NCBI RefSeq assembly: GCF_000372725.1
Contig: NW_005200824.1
Span: forward strand, 112,725 to 176,724
Direction of reading: 5' to 3'
DNA: 64,000 nucleotides
Origin: Emiliania huxleyi CCMP1516
Lineage: Eukaryota; Haptophyta; Isochrysidales; Noelaerhabdaceae
Made by a program: the position numbers and the translations under genes
In this document: piece by piece, positions 34,711 through 45,288 of the stretch
Position numbering within the stretch: the stretch's first letter is position 1
How the letters are laid out: every line of letters starts with the position of its first letter
The notes under the pieces: generated by a model
What the model saw: the letters and a program-made list of their open reading frames with translations, nothing else
What the model was told of the DNA's origin: nothing
The model's database searches: none

Positions 34711-35423
34711 GCTCGTGGCAAGCCTGGCCGCGAGGCCGGGGGCGAGAACTTGGAGCTCTAGAGTGGCCGCCGAGAGATGTACATTTCGCGTTTGGACAGC
34801 TCAGGGGGTCCATAGGAAAAGCTGCCTTGTTGTCTTGATTAGTCCGTGTCGGTGTCCGTGAGTGTCCTAAAATGTCTTCATCCTGGGTCCCTCTACCTCT
34901 TTCAGTACTTCCCCGACTCTGTGTTGTTTGTGTAGTTTGATGTGTTGAGTCTTCGTGTTTCTTACTACCTCCGTTTGAAGGGCAAGCTCTCCTGCGCGCG
35001 CGTGACGTGTGGGACGCAGGTAATCGCGCGGCGGCCAAGCACAACCACAAGGCGCTCCACACAATGGTCGCTCCGCACGCCTTATCTGCTCTGTGGACTG
35101 CGCGAGCCGCGGCGCCGCGGGCGCGCGCATCGAAATGGTGTGTCGGCGGAGCGGGGCGCGTCACTTGCGTCGCGGGAAACCGAACAATCCTCCCGGCGAG
35201 AATGCGGGCGTGCCGACATTGTTTGCGGCGTTCGCCAATGGCGCGATCGCGTCGAGCACGTCTGGAGCGGGCGAGGAGAGTGCGAGCCGACCGCTGAGCG
35301 CTGCCGCCTGCGCGCGGCGCGCCGTTTCCGCCGCCCTGGTCCCGTCTGTCCCCGCCTTCGGCGTCGCCTGCCCGCCCAGCCGCATCGAGGTCCAGCCCAT
35401 CGAGGCTGGTCGGAGCGGAGTGC
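34711..35423. other. Intergenic stretch
   Basis: Frames on both strands are Arg/Ala-rich without domains. No gene supported. Confidence 0.35.
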
Positions 35424-36330
35424 CTATTGAGCAAAGGCCGACCGAGTCACAACAGACCCGCGGATCCCGCGGTGGCACTCGCGGGAAGAAGCGCCCGCGC
35501 CAGCAGCGTGCGCGGGGCCGCCACTCTCCTCCACCGCGAGCGCGCCAGCAACCCGCGATGTGAGCTGCTCGCGCCGGCGCGCCTCCACCTCCAGACGCTT
35601 GACCTCCGCCTTGCTCTCCTCAGCCTCCCTGCGCGCATCGGCCGCCTCCGCCTCCAGGGCTAGGCTACGCTCCTCCGCCTCCTTGACGCGCGCCTCCAGG
35701 TCGTCAAATTTGCTCGCCAACGCGTCGTGGCGCGCCTGCGCGTCGCGCGCCGCCACCTGCAGGAGCTCCTGCTCGCTCGCCATCATCTGGGCCTGCCGGT
35801 GCACCGCGTCCTCGCGCTGCTTAGCAGCAGCCTCCCGAACCGAAGCCTTGCGCTCGCGCGCGTCGAGAGCACCGCCGCGCTCGGAGGTGGCCGCCGCCGC
35901 CGCCGCCGCTGCGCTCTCCTTCTCGTCGAGCGACGTCTCCCGCGCCGTGACCGCCGCTTGTGGGGCCCAGACCAGGTGAGGAGGCCAAGGCGTGAGCGAG
36001 CGACGGGGACCGGCGGTGGCGCCGTGCGGATCGACTCGATCATTCCGGAGAGTGTGGCCAGCTGCTGTTCCGAAGCGAGGCTGGCCTTCTGTTCGATGCT
36101 GGCCAAGCGCTCGCTCACAGGCTGGATCGACTCGGACAGAAGGCGGCGCACCTGCTCGGAAACCGCACGTGAGCCCCCTCCGGTTCGTGCTCTCCGGCAC
36201 CTTGGGGGAGGCGAAACGGGGTGGCGCGCCATGCCCTCGAGCGCGGCGACGTCGAGCGGGGCCCCTCCTCCCCCCCAGGACGGGATCCGGCAGCTGGTGC
36301 GGCTGCTGCGCGCGTCGCGGCGGGGCAGAC
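35424..36330 (-). CDS. Coiled-coil protein, at least two exons
   Basis: From about 36330 on the minus strand: a helical segment (SEQVRRLLSESIQPVSERLA, then SIEQKASLASEQQLATLSGM) and, after a short unresolved break near 35970-36020, a long heptad-rich stretch (DALASKFDDLEARVKEAEER, SLALEAEAADARREAEESKA, EVKRLEVEARRREQLTSRVA) ending at 35424. The alternating Ala/Glu/Arg/Leu pattern is strong evidence for translation on this strand even though an overlapping plus-strand frame is open. The two parts lie in different frames, so a small intron is likely. No other domain. Function unknown. Confidence 0.5.
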
Positions 36331-36399
36331 GCTCAAGCCGATCGAGCGGCTGGTGACATGAGCGTGCCTCGCGGAGAGGGACGAGCAGGAGAGGGGACG

Positions 36400-38139
36400 A
36401 GCCTTCATCCTTCGGCACCTCCCTCCCGACCAGACGGGTCCCACGCTCGCGTCGTCGACGCTGCGCTCACCCGTGCCGCTGAGGCGTGCGGCTACGAGGG
36501 CGTGCTCGGCGACGCCATCACCGCGCGGCGGGCTCGCCTGCCTGCGCGGATGCGCGGCCTCGGCCTGCGCTCGCTCGAGGAGGTGGCGCCGGCTGCGTTC
36601 TGCGCCTGCTTTGTCGAGGCGGCCGAGAGGTTCCTCGACAGGTCGACGCCCGGCGGCGGCAGAGAGCGCGGCTTCTTCCAGATGCTCGCTCCGCTCTTCG
36701 GCCACGGCGCCTTCGAGTTGCCGTACCCGAACAGCCCTCGCCTCTCGCGCTTCCTCTCGGGCTGCACCACCAACGTCAACCCGCTCGGCGCGCAGCTGGG
36801 GCAGCTGACGCCGACGGGCGAGTCCTTCAAGAAGGCGTGGGAGGGCATGCAGCGAGAGGTCCGCGGCGAGGGCGTGGCGGGACCTCTCGATGTCCGGGCT
36901 CCCGAGGCTGGCAACGGGCGGGCCGGCAGCGCTGGGCTACAGCGGCAGCTGACGCAGCAGCGGGAGCAGGTCAAGCGCAACCAGCTCAGCCGCAGCATCC
37001 TCGGGCTGCCGCACGGCGACACGCGGCGGGAGGCGTGGCTGGCCGTCGACTCGTTCTCGTCCGCGTGGGTGAGCTCATGGCCCTCGGCTCAGAACCGGTG
37101 CGAGGCGCGCGAGTTCCGCGAGATCTTCTGCACCTACCTCGGCCGGGAGAGCCCAGCCGTGCGCGCGCTCGTGGGCAAGAGCATCGCCTGCTCCGGCCGC
37201 GGCCCTCCTCGAGTCTGCGATGCCTTTGGCGTCCAGCTGGGCTTGGCGACGCTCAACGACCGCGCCCACGGCAACTGCCACGACGACATCTTCTCACGCG
37301 TGATCGGTGATGCGCTGCACGCGGGGCTGCGCGGCAAGGAGGAACCGCGCGAGATCTTCAGCGCCGTCATCCCGCCTGTCACACTCAACGGCACCGCTGG
37401 CACGCGCGGCAAGAACGGCATCGTGCCGGATGGGCGCCTGCACTGCAAGCTGCGCGAGTCCCGCACGGCGCGCTGCACGGGCACACGAGGCCAGGCGCAT
37501 CCGTCTGTCCGGTGGCGCGGCACGACAGTGCAGCGCGGGCCCGAGCAGCCGCCGGCGGAGCACCTCCTCGAGGGCAAGACCATCCACCGCGGCGGGCCTC
37601 ACTACATGAGCGCTCGGGCGCGCGACGATGGCCAGGGCGGCGCTGTCGCCGACAGGGCGAACCTTGTCCAGCGCGACTACGAGGCGCGGGCGGCGGCGCT
37701 CGATGCCAAGCCGCACGTGCAGGCATGGAACAACGGCTCGAGGGACGCCGTTTCCTCCGTGCTGCGCTCGTTTGGCACCGTGCGCAGCCTCGTTGTCGGG
37801 GCCTACGCGGAGGCGTCGGACGACCTGCACCAGCTGTTCGACTGTGTGGTGGAGTCGGCATCCAAGCAGCACTGGAGGCGGATCGGCGCGCGTAGCGCGA
37901 AGGAGGCGCGGTCCTACTTCGCTACGACGCTGCGGCGGGCGTGGGGCGTGCACTTTGCGCGCGAGTTTGCGCGGCACCGCATCCGACGCGTGGTGTTCGT
38001 GGGGGCCCCGCGGCGACAGCCGGGCAGGCCTCTCGCGACGGCCGATGGAGACTGGCCATTGCTGTCGGCGGGCGAGTTTGCGGCGCACGCGCTGCGCGTA
38101 GGCGGCGCGTGGGCGGGCGGCCCGCCCGGCCGTCGGTGA
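36400..38139 (+). mobile_element. Retroelement fossil: C-terminal part of a reverse-transcriptase polyprotein
   Basis: One open frame of about 580 residues. The part RARLPARMRGLGLRSLEEVA is the post-catalytic LP..GGLGL-type motif found after the palm/thumb of many eukaryotic retroelement RTs, and the C-terminal block (DAVSSVLRSFGTVRSLVVGA, then YAEASDDLHQLFDCVVESA and HRIRRVVFVGAPR) is of a type seen with such elements in algae. The catalytic RT domain itself is absent from the window, so this is a broken, 5'-truncated copy. Family not assigned (LINE-like or tyrosine-recombinase retroelement). No flanking repeats identified. Confidence 0.5.
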
Positions 38140-38444
38140 GCACCGGACGCGAGGGTCGGTCGGCTCTTAACTAGCTGTATATAGTCGCGATCTGCCGGCG
38201 TGCGTATGAGCTCACTAGCTAGAGCTCACACTAGAGGCCGTCATCGCATTCGCCTTCCTGGGACCCAGCGCTGACTTCTGACTGTCGTTGCTGTCTCTCC
38301 CCCTTCTCGACTGTCTGTGCTTGTGCGTCTTGGGTCCGGAGTTGTGCGTTTATGAGGAGATGGGTGGAGATGGGACGAGATGGGAGGAGATGAGCCGCGC
38401 CTCGCGTGGGCAGTTGGCAGCGCGCTCAGGCTGGTCCGGACGGC

Positions 38445-38571
38445 GGTAGGAGAGGGAGTGGCTCACCATATCTCCCCATATCTCCCCATATCTCCCCATA
38501 TCTCCCCATATCTCCCCATATCTCCCCATATCTCCCCATATCTCCCCATGGTAGGAGAGGGAGTGGCTCAC
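38445..38571. repeat. 22-bp direct duplication around (CCATATCTCC)n
   Basis: GGTAGGAGAGGGAGTGGCTC at 38445-38464 recurs at 38550-38569; between are about nine 10-bp CCATATCTCC units. It sits directly before the first coding exon of the START-like gene and has the form of the intron insertions elsewhere. Confidence 0.8.
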
Positions 38572-38584
38572 GGCGGTGCGGACG

Positions 38585-39562
38585 ATGCTCAACGAGTTGC
38601 GGAGTCGCGCTGCTGAGAAGGAGAGCGGCGACGGCGGCGGCGGCGGGTGGAAGCTCGCGTCTGAGGCGGCGGCGGGCGTGCGGACCGAGTGGCGGCCCGC
38701 CGACGAGGGCGCTGCCTTTTGGATCCGGTGGGCTGTGGGGTGGGGGTGGGGGGGGGGGCGGGAGCGGCTCCTCGCGTGCGGCCGCGCCTCGCCCTCAGCA
38801 GACTCCCTCTCCCCCGGTAGGCTGGGCGGCGAGCTGCGCGGCGCCTCGCTCACGCACCCGCTCCGCGTGGAGCACGAGGCCGAGGGCACGAGCCCTTGCC
38901 GCTGAGCCGTCTCGGAGCCTCCCCGCAGGCACGCGCTCAGCGTGGCGCACGAGGCCGACTTGTGGCGCAACTGGATCCCGCCCTGCTCGGCGGCGGAGGT
39001 CGTCGCTGCGCCCGAGCCGCTCGAGCGGATCACGTACTGCCAGTTCGACTTGCCGATGCTGCGGCGCGGCCTGCTGCTGCACTGGTCCCTCTCGGACCAG
39101 CTCCTCGAGCGGCAGTCGCTGCTGCTGCTCGGCGCGTCCGTGCCCGAGGGGGCGGGCGCGCGGCTGCCGGCGGCGGCGGCGGGCGTGGCGCTCGCCAAAG
39201 CCGCCGCCATCAAGGTGCTCGTGCAGACGCTCTCGCGCAGCTCGGCGCGCATCGATTGGGTGATGCAGGTCGACCTCTGTCAAGGCCTCCTCCGCGCTGC
39301 CGCAAGCCATCGTCTCCATGGTGACAAGATCGGAGGCTCCGTGCTGGCGCTGCTGCTGCGAGAGGCGCAAAAGGTGGCCAAGGAGGGGGCGTGCGAGGCG
39401 GCCACCGCGGCGGGCGACGAGCGCGGGCCGCCGAGCAAGGCGGCCCTCGAGGCGAGTGTGTACTTGCGCCGCCTCGAGGCGAAGCCGGAGGTGTACGCCG
39501 GGATGGAGCAGCTGACAGAGACGTACTTCGAGTGCATCGGCCACGACAGCGCGGAGGACTAG
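38585..39562 (+). CDS. START-like lipid-binding domain protein
   Basis: Exons 38585-38727, 38821-38853 and 38939-39562 join in frame (WIR|LGGELRGASLTH|ALSVAHEADLWRNWIPPC). The region HEADLWRNWIPPCSAAEVVA ... ERITYCQFDLPMLRRGLLLH and LLLLGASVPEGAGARLPA has the flow of a START domain (wheel-kick, W..W.P, then strand pairs), and KVLVQTLSRSSARIDWVMQV the final strand-helix; START domains bind lipids or sterols in a hydrophobic cavity. Assignment is by pattern only. The C-terminus (YLRRLEAKPEVYAGMEQLTE) is duplicated as a pseudogene at 28487. An upstream exon beyond the duplicated block at 38445-38571 is likely. The second intron (38854-38938, GC-AG) begins with an imperfect 31-bp copy of the following exon. 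Confidence 0.55.
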
Positions 39563-39756
39563 GACATTCACTATGTTCATTACATTCAACCCACATGTAC
39601 ATGTACATGTCCGATCACACGCGCGTGGGTCGTCGATTTTTTCAAGCTCTTGCTCTCTCCCCAGAGCCAGACTGCCCCCCCCCCCCCCCCCGCGCCAAAT
39701 CCCTCTAGGCGACCGGGATTTCTTTTTCGTACCCGGTGTCGTGCGAGAGAGTAGGT

Positions 39757-40258
39757 ACTTGGAGCACTTGGAGTGCAGCCAGTAGCCGCACGCCCAGGAC
39801 CGGGGACTAAGAAGCGCACCCAGTTGGCCAGACGATTGGGATCGGGTTGCGGGCAAGAGAGCCCTAGCCCTGCCTGGGGGGTGCGCGGTCGCAGGGCCAT
39901 AACACACGTCTCCGAGGCGGTTAGCCCCGCGTACCGGACGCTGCCTCAGAAAGAAAGAAAACGGACAAGCCAAGGGAGGGATGGGAGGACGGCACGCCGC
40001 CACCACACAGGGATTTTAAGGAGAGGAGTGTGGTACCCTAACCCTGCCCGTCACTTGGAGCACTTGGAGTGCAGTCGGCAACCGCACACCCAGGGCCGGG
40101 GAGCTGAGAAGCGCACCCAGCGGGCCGGATGATTGGCATCGGGTTGCGGGCAAGAGAGCCCTAGCCCAGGGGGTGCGCGTTCGCAGGGAAAGGGCCGTAA
40201 AGTAAACACAGTTCTCCGAGGGTTGGACCCGCGTACCGGGTTTCCCCTTAACTGCAGG
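39757..40258. repeat. Two related ~200-bp units separated by a dispersed repeat
   Basis: 39757-39947 and about 40053-40258 both run CACTTGGAGTGCAG ... CCGGGGA-CTGAGAAGCGCACC ... ATCGGGTTGCGGGCAAGAGA GCCCTAGCCC ... GCGTACCGG. Between them lies copy 4 of the AAGAAAG/CAACCCAA repeat (39948-40034). The CTCCAAGTGCTCCAAGTGCT string also occurs at 8240-8262. Non-coding as far as can be seen. Confidence 0.65.
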
Positions 40259-40323
40259 ACGCCCCCTCTACTCGGAGCTAGTGGACATTACACTGGACAC
40301 CACGCCCAGACACAGACACTTGC

Positions 40324-42459
40324 TTAGTCCTCGGTCCCAGGGCTCCACCTTCGGTCCTCCCGGGGCTCCGGTTCTCCCCGATTCGCTCTCTTGCTCGCTT
40401 GCCGAGCGTCATACGACGGCCGGTGTGGTCGTTTCCCTCGTTGTTGGTGTCGCTTCCTCCGCTGCCGCCTTTCGTCTTCGCCAGCCTCTCCCAGCTCCAC
40501 CGGTTCTGAGAGTGTCGACGGCCCGGCCGAGGTCTCCCCGGGCGAGAACGGTGGCATTGGGTCGCGCCCAGTTCCACCCCCGGGGGGTCGAGCCCGCTCT
40601 CCCTGGTTGACGAGTCGCGCCCGCATCCGCGGCCTCTCTATCGTCCTCGGCTCGCCCCCCCCCTCCGCCGGCTCCTCTCCGGGCTCGGGGAGGCGTGGCC
40701 CTCCCTGTCGAAGGTCGTGGTGGTCCGGTTGCCACTGCGACTGGCCTTCCCCCGGTGAGCCCGTACGTCCCGACTCCACTCTCAGAGGCCGCGTCAGCTC
40801 ATCTCTCGCCTCCTCCGACAACTGACCCCAAGCCCCCCCCGGGGCCCTCCGGCCACGGCCCTCCGGCTCGCCGGTGGGCCCACTATCGTACCGCGGTAAC
40901 TCCCCTCCCCCATCTCCTCCTCCCGGATACACCAGCCTCCGGCGGGGCGGTCCCGGACCCCCCAGGTCATTCCGAGCGGGTCCATACGGCGGCGGCCCCG
41001 CCGGCGGCGGGGGTGGAGGCGGTGGCAGGGGCGGCGGGTACGGTGGCGGCCCTCGCGGCCCAAACGCCTGGTGTGGAGCCGCTGGGGCGGCCCCACGACC
41101 CTGCAGCCGTTCCAGTGGCGGGGGTGGAAATGGCAGTGTGGGTGGCGGAAACGATGGCGGCACTGGCGGCCGCACCGCCTGGTGCAGAACCTCAGGGGCG
41201 GCTCCTCGACCCAGCGGTCGCTCCAGCGGCGGGGGCGGAGGTGGTGGTGGCGGGGGCGGGCCCGGTGGCGGCGCCGGCCGCCGCACCTCCTGGGGCGGGG
41301 CCTCGGGGGATGCCCCCTGCCTCTGCGGCCATTCCAGCCGTGGCTCCACGCGTCGGCCGTCCACCCCGCTCGTGGGGGGGGGCCAAGCTCTCGCCTCCCC
41401 TCGGGAAGGGGGGGGGGCAGGGCCCGGATTCGCCGACGGCCCCGCCTCTCCCCCCCCCGGCTCCGCATCGGGCCGCAGACTGCGCAGTAGTCGCGTCGCC
41501 TCCCCCCTCGCCTGGTCCTTCTCGATTCGGTCCCGCACCGCCCGGATATCAAAGGCCGAGTTGTGTTCGGACAGTGGGCCCGCCGATGCCACACGCCTCC
41601 TCACACAGCAGGCGTACGCCTTCAGCGCCTGCCCCCCCGACTGTGTCGGCCCCGGTGCGATATCGTTGACGAGGTAGTCCTCCCCCTCCCACCGGAAAAC
41701 CTGTCCAAGAAGATCTGTCGAGCCGACCAGTCGTTTAGCCAAGCCCCGCACCTCTCGTGCCTGTACTGGCCTGAGTACGCCGGTGCTGTCCGCGACCGAC
41801 AGACCGATCGCCCTAAGTTCCGCCAGGACCGCCTTCTCGCCCGCCACCGTGGCCTCTTGATCCCTCTCGGCTTCTCGGATCGCATCCCGTCGTTGTCTCA
41901 CCCTGTCTGCTGCCGGCACGAATCTCTCCGGGCTGCCTCGCGTCCTTTGTGGCAAGATCCGCGTCGGGGAAGGCCGATCCCTAGGTGCATCCCCGGCTCG
42001 GGGTGCGCTCGCCTGCTGTGGCGGCTGCCGCCCCCTCGCCGCCAATCCGTCTTCTCGCCTCCTCTTCTCACGGACCACAGGGGCTGCACAACAAAAGCAC
42101 ACAAACACTCCCTGTCCCTGCATGGCTTGGCGTAGGCGCGTCCTCATCCCCTCCTCCGCCTCTCCCTCCACCCGCTCCGAGATCCGTTCCAGGATGGCGC
42201 TAACCACCTCTTCAGCCACTCCCGTAGCCGCAGGTCCGTCTTCCGGCTTGACGTGGAACAGTGTGCGAAATTTACCGCCGCACCCATGACAGGCGGCTAG
42301 CGTGGGGAAGCGCTCCATCCCGAGCGACTCGAGAGGGATCCCCACCGCTTGCCAGTGGCGCGTCACTTGTATCGCCCGCTGCTTGGCCACCCGGGCCACC
42401 ATCCTCAGGGCGCCTCCCTCCATCCCGAGCAGCGCACCCGCCATCTCCGCCTCCGCCAT
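40324..42459 (-). CDS. 711-residue proline-rich protein with an N-terminal Cys cluster
   Basis: A long intact frame on the minus strand. N-terminal 140 residues are ordinary globular sequence with paired cysteines (AACHGCGGKFRTLF ... VFVCFCCAAPVV), possibly a zinc-binding unit. A helical middle (AERDQEATVAGEKAVLAELR, AREVRGLAKRLVGSTDLLGQ) is followed by a 250-residue Pro/Gly-rich low-complexity part and a charged Arg/Glu-rich tail ending in a basic stretch (RRQRRKRHQQRGKRPHRPSY). No family was recognised. It could be a host RNA- or DNA-binding protein or the first open frame of a retroelement, since such ORFs often combine a Cys cluster with a basic disordered tail; nothing flanking it decides. 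Its start is only 29 bp from the start of the divergent RCC1 gene. Confidence 0.5.
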   Translation of the reverse strand: MAEAEMAGALLGMEGGALRMVARVAKQRAIQVTRHWQAVGIPLESLGMERFPTLAACHGCGGKFRTLFHVKPEDGPAATGVAEEVVSAILERISERVEGEAEEGMRTRLRQAMQGQGVFVCFCCAAPVVREKRRREDGLAARGRQPPQQASAPRAGDAPRDRPSPTRILPQRTRGSPERFVPAADRVRQRRDAIREAERDQEATVAGEKAVLAELRAIGLSVADSTGVLRPVQAREVRGLAKRLVGSTDLLGQVFRWEGEDYLVNDIAPGPTQSGGQALKAYACCVRRRVASAGPLSEHNSAFDIRAVRDRIEKDQARGEATRLLRSLRPDAEPGGGEAGPSANPGPAPPPSRGEARAWPPPTSGVDGRRVEPRLEWPQRQGASPEAPPQEVRRPAPPPGPPPPPPPPPPPLERPLGRGAAPEVLHQAVRPPVPPSFPPPTLPFPPPPLERLQGRGAAPAAPHQAFGPRGPPPYPPPLPPPPPPPPAGPPPYGPARNDLGGPGPPRRRLVYPGGGDGGGELPRYDSGPTGEPEGRGRRAPGGAWGQLSEEARDELTRPLRVESGRTGSPGEGQSQWQPDHHDLRQGGPRLPEPGEEPAEGGGEPRTIERPRMRARLVNQGERARPPGGGTGRDPMPPFSPGETSAGPSTLSEPVELGEAGEDERRQRRKRHQQRGKRPHRPSYDARQASKRANRGEPEPREDRRWSPGTED

Positions 42460-42473
42460 TCCTACTACGTGAA

Positions 42474-42488
42474 ATTCTTTTTCTCGCG
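42474..42488 (+). promoter_or_regulatory. Conserved leader ATTCTTTTTCTCGCG, RCC1 paralogue 2
   Basis: Identical to the string before the ATG of the RCC1 gene at 28815. Confidence 0.5.
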
Positions 42489-43916
42489 ATGTCCACCCCG
42501 CCGCGCCGCCGCTCGCGCCGCCTCGCCTCCGCCTCCACCGCCGCGCCCTCGCCAGACACGCCGCCGCCCGCCCGCCTGCTCGACCTCCCCACGGAGCTCC
42601 TTGCGCGCGCCCTCTCTCGCTGCGACCCCGCCGACATCGCTCGCGTCGCGGCCGTCTCGCTCCTCTTCCACGCCTCGCTTGCGCTGGAGGCCATCCGCTT
42701 GTGGGCGCAAGAGCGCGGCTTCGAGCTGCCGGCGCAGCCAGAGGACGAGAGCTGCGCCTTGCGGTGGCGGTGCTTTGCTGCTCTGCTGCGCGAGCACAAC
42801 CCGCCGGCGAGGGCGGCGGCAGGCTGGCAGCACAGCGTCTTCATCGACGGCGAGGGGCGGCTCTCGTCGTGCGGCTCAGCTTCGGCAGTCTTCCCTGGGC
42901 TACTCGGCCACGGCGAGGGCGTGACGCGGCTCAACACGCCGACCCGCTTCTCTTCCACACTGGGCGGCGAGCGTGCAGTGAGCGTGTGGGCTGGAATATA
43001 CCACAACCTCGCTGCCACCGCCGACGGCGCCGTCTGGAGCTGGGGCAGTGGAGCCTTTGGCCAGCTGGGCCACGGCGGCGAGCTGAAGCAGTTGCTGCCG
43101 AAGAAGATCGAGGCCTTCGCTGATCAGCGGGTCGTCGCTGTGTCGGCTGGAGGCCAGCACAGCCTCGCCATCACCGCCGACGGATCTGTCTGGAGCTGGG
43201 GCAGTGGATCCTTTGGCAGGTTGGGCCACAATGACGAGCAGGACCGGTGGCAGCCAAAGAAGGTTGAGGCCTTTGCCGGCCAGCGCGTCGTCGCTGTGTC
43301 GGCGGGATACGGCCACAGTCTCGCCATCACCGCCGACGGAGCCGTCTGGAGCTGGGGCTATGGAGGCGTTGGCCAGCTAGGCCACGGCGACCGGCAGCGC
43401 CAGCTGCTGCCGAAGAAGATCGAGGCCTTTGCTGGCCGGCGCGTCGTCGCTGTGTCTGCTGGAGAGTACCACATCCTCGCCCTCACCGCCGACGGAGAGG
43501 TCTGGAGCTGGGGCCACGGATACCACGGTATGCTGGGCCACGGCGACGAGCAGATCCAGCTGCTGCCAAAGCAGGTCGAGGCCTTGGCTGGCCAGCGTGT
43601 CGTCACTGTGTCGGCGGGAACCGACCACAGCCTCGCCATCACCGCCGACGGCGCCGTCTGGAGCTGGGGCGGTGCAGGCTTTGACAAGCTGGGACACGGC
43701 GACCGGCAGAGCCAGCTGCTGCCCAAGAAGATCGAGGCCTTCGCTGGCCAGCGCGTCGTCGCTGTGTCGGCTGGAAGCAGCCACAGTCTCGCCATCACCG
43801 CCGACGGCGCCTTCTTTACCTGGGGCAAGGGCGAGGACGGCTGCCTAGGCCACGGAGAGGACCTGTCGAACCAGCTGCTGCCCAAGAAGATCGAGGCATG
43901 GGGTCTGGGGCAGTGA
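42489..43916 (+). CDS. RCC1-repeat protein with F-box-like N-terminus, paralogue 2
   Basis: A single exon of 475 residues. Same plan as the copy at 28815: MSTPPRRRSRRLASAST, F-box-like LLDLPTELLARALSRCDPAD, AIRLWAQERGFELPAQPEDE, then at least seven propeller units (for example VVAVSAGGQHSLAITADGSV, WSWGSGSFGRLGHNDEQDRW, QPKKVEAFAGQ) ending GHGEDLSNQLLPKKIEAW. Repeats are extremely uniform at the nucleotide level, so gene conversion between units or paralogues is likely. The start at 42489 is favoured over the in-frame upstream codons because all three paralogues begin at this ATG after the shared leader. The open frame continues upstream to 42261 but that part overlaps the divergent gene. Confidence 0.85.
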   Translation: MSTPPRRRSRRLASASTAAPSPDTPPPARLLDLPTELLARALSRCDPADIARVAAVSLLFHASLALEAIRLWAQERGFELPAQPEDESCALRWRCFAALLREHNPPARAAAGWQHSVFIDGEGRLSSCGSASAVFPGLLGHGEGVTRLNTPTRFSSTLGGERAVSVWAGIYHNLAATADGAVWSWGSGAFGQLGHGGELKQLLPKKIEAFADQRVVAVSAGGQHSLAITADGSVWSWGSGSFGRLGHNDEQDRWQPKKVEAFAGQRVVAVSAGYGHSLAITADGAVWSWGYGGVGQLGHGDRQRQLLPKKIEAFAGRRVVAVSAGEYHILALTADGEVWSWGHGYHGMLGHGDEQIQLLPKQVEALAGQRVVTVSAGTDHSLAITADGAVWSWGGAGFDKLGHGDRQSQLLPKKIEAFAGQRVVAVSAGSSHSLAITADGAFFTWGKGEDGCLGHGEDLSNQLLPKKIEAWGLGQ

Positions 43917-44381
43917 GGAGGACGACCCCGGGCGCAAGTTTGTCCCATGCTCAGCCGGACGGTGCCGTTCCGAAGGTGCCGAAGCGGCCCGCAGCGTCCT
44001 GGCATGCACACGCCGTGGCGGCTCGCTTCGCTACTTCGCATCGCCGTTCGGTTGTCGAGTGTCTGGCACCTCCATCATGTGAACACACGAGATTATAGAT
44101 AGCTGGCGCGTGGGGTGTGTGGCACGCAGACTGTGGGCCCCCGGGGGCGTGTCCCAGTCCGGTCTCTCTGCGTATGTGACTTGTGAGCGCATGGTCGCAC
44201 CTTGGTACAAAAAATAGGACTGATACAAGTGTCTCGTAACATGCCGTGTACCGAAAACCCCGCGAGAACCATATGGCGCCGCGACCCGAGCCGCCTCGCC
44301 CCGGCACGCGGCCCCTCCCCGCCCCTTCTGCCGCCCCGTCCCGGCCCGGCCGGCTGGCGGTGCTCGAGCCGGGAGGAGCCA
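43917..44381. other. Intergenic stretch
   Basis: Between convergent genes; no gene seen. Confidence 0.4.
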
Positions 44382-45288
44382 TCACCGCTGCAGGCGCGGC
44401 TGCGACCGTGGGAGCGGCAATCGGCACAGCGCCCGCGGCTGTCCCCGCCGCGGGGGCTGGCGCCGGAGGGGCTGGCGCCGGAGGGGCAGGCGCCGCTCCG
44501 CGCCTCGCCGCTCGCCATGCGGCTGCCGCTTGTGCGATAGGCGGGAGGCGGAGGCGGAGGCGGAGGCGGAGGCGGAGGCGGAGGCGGGAGGCGGGAGGCG
44601 GGAGGCGGAGGCGGAGGCGCTTGACGGAGACGCACCCTTCTCCGGAGAGGGAGCTGCTCCCTTGCAGAGCAGCCTCGCTAGGCGGGCGCGCATCAGCTCG
44701 CAAGGCTGGCAGACGAAGCGGGCGGCCAGCGCCTCCATGTCGGCTGCCGCGGCGCCGCCGTCGTCGTCGTCACCGCCGCCGACCGAGCCGTTGGCGTCTG
44801 CAGCGGCTGCGGCGGCACTTGGGGCGCCCTCCTCTGCGCTGCTGGCCTCCTCGGCGTTCCCCGCGTCGCACCCGCCCGGAGGAGCGTGGTACCACTTGCT
44901 GCAGAGCAGGCAGCGGAGCAGCTCACCGTCACCGCCGCCGCACGCGCCACACACCGGCACAGGAAGCAGGGGGAGCAGGGCGGGCCCGCCCTCGCCGCTC
45001 GCCGCCTCGCTGCCGCCTCCCTCCCCCTGCTCGCCACCGTCGCCGTCAGCTCCCTCCGGCTGCTCCTGCGCCCGCACGCTCGGCGCCTCCTCCACCAACG
45101 AGCCGCTCGCATCGAGCTCCACCGCCACCGCCGCCGTGTGGTCGTACACGAGGTAGCTCTTGTCGGCAGCGCGCAGCGACTGCAGCAGGCTGCGCGCCAG
45201 CCCGCCGCGGTCCGAGAGGCGCTGCCGCCGCCAAAAGGCCATCGCGATCGGGCCGATGTCGGACTGGGTCAGCAGCAGAGCGGGCGGG
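44382..45288 (-). CDS. End of a GNAT acetyltransferase domain plus PHD finger
   Basis: Continues the protein of 45269-46540 in another frame: ALLLTQSDIGPIAMAFWRRQ is the last strand-helix of a GNAT (GCN5-type) fold, followed by YLVYDHTAAVAVELD, an acidic linker, and a PHD-type finger, VCGACGGGDGELLRCLLCSK then WYHAPPGGC and, after an inserted Ala/Asp/Gly loop of about 40 residues, FVCQPCE (C4-H-C3 pattern). GNAT plus PHD suggests a chromatin-acetylating or chromatin-reading factor. The tail past about 44640 is (CCGCCTC)n-coded Ser/Ala-Arg repeat and may be non-coding. The frame change lies in a G5 run (about 45284-45288): a one-base indel, real or a sequencing error. Confidence 0.55.
44538..44622. 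repeat. (GGCGGA/GGCGGGA)n hexa/heptanucleotide repeat
   Basis: About 13 units, at the 3' end of the PHD gene. Confidence 0.85.

Noticed and set aside
40695-41677. Gly/Pro/Ala-rich plus-strand frames
   Set aside because: Antisense of the Pro-rich part of the 711-residue minus-strand protein.
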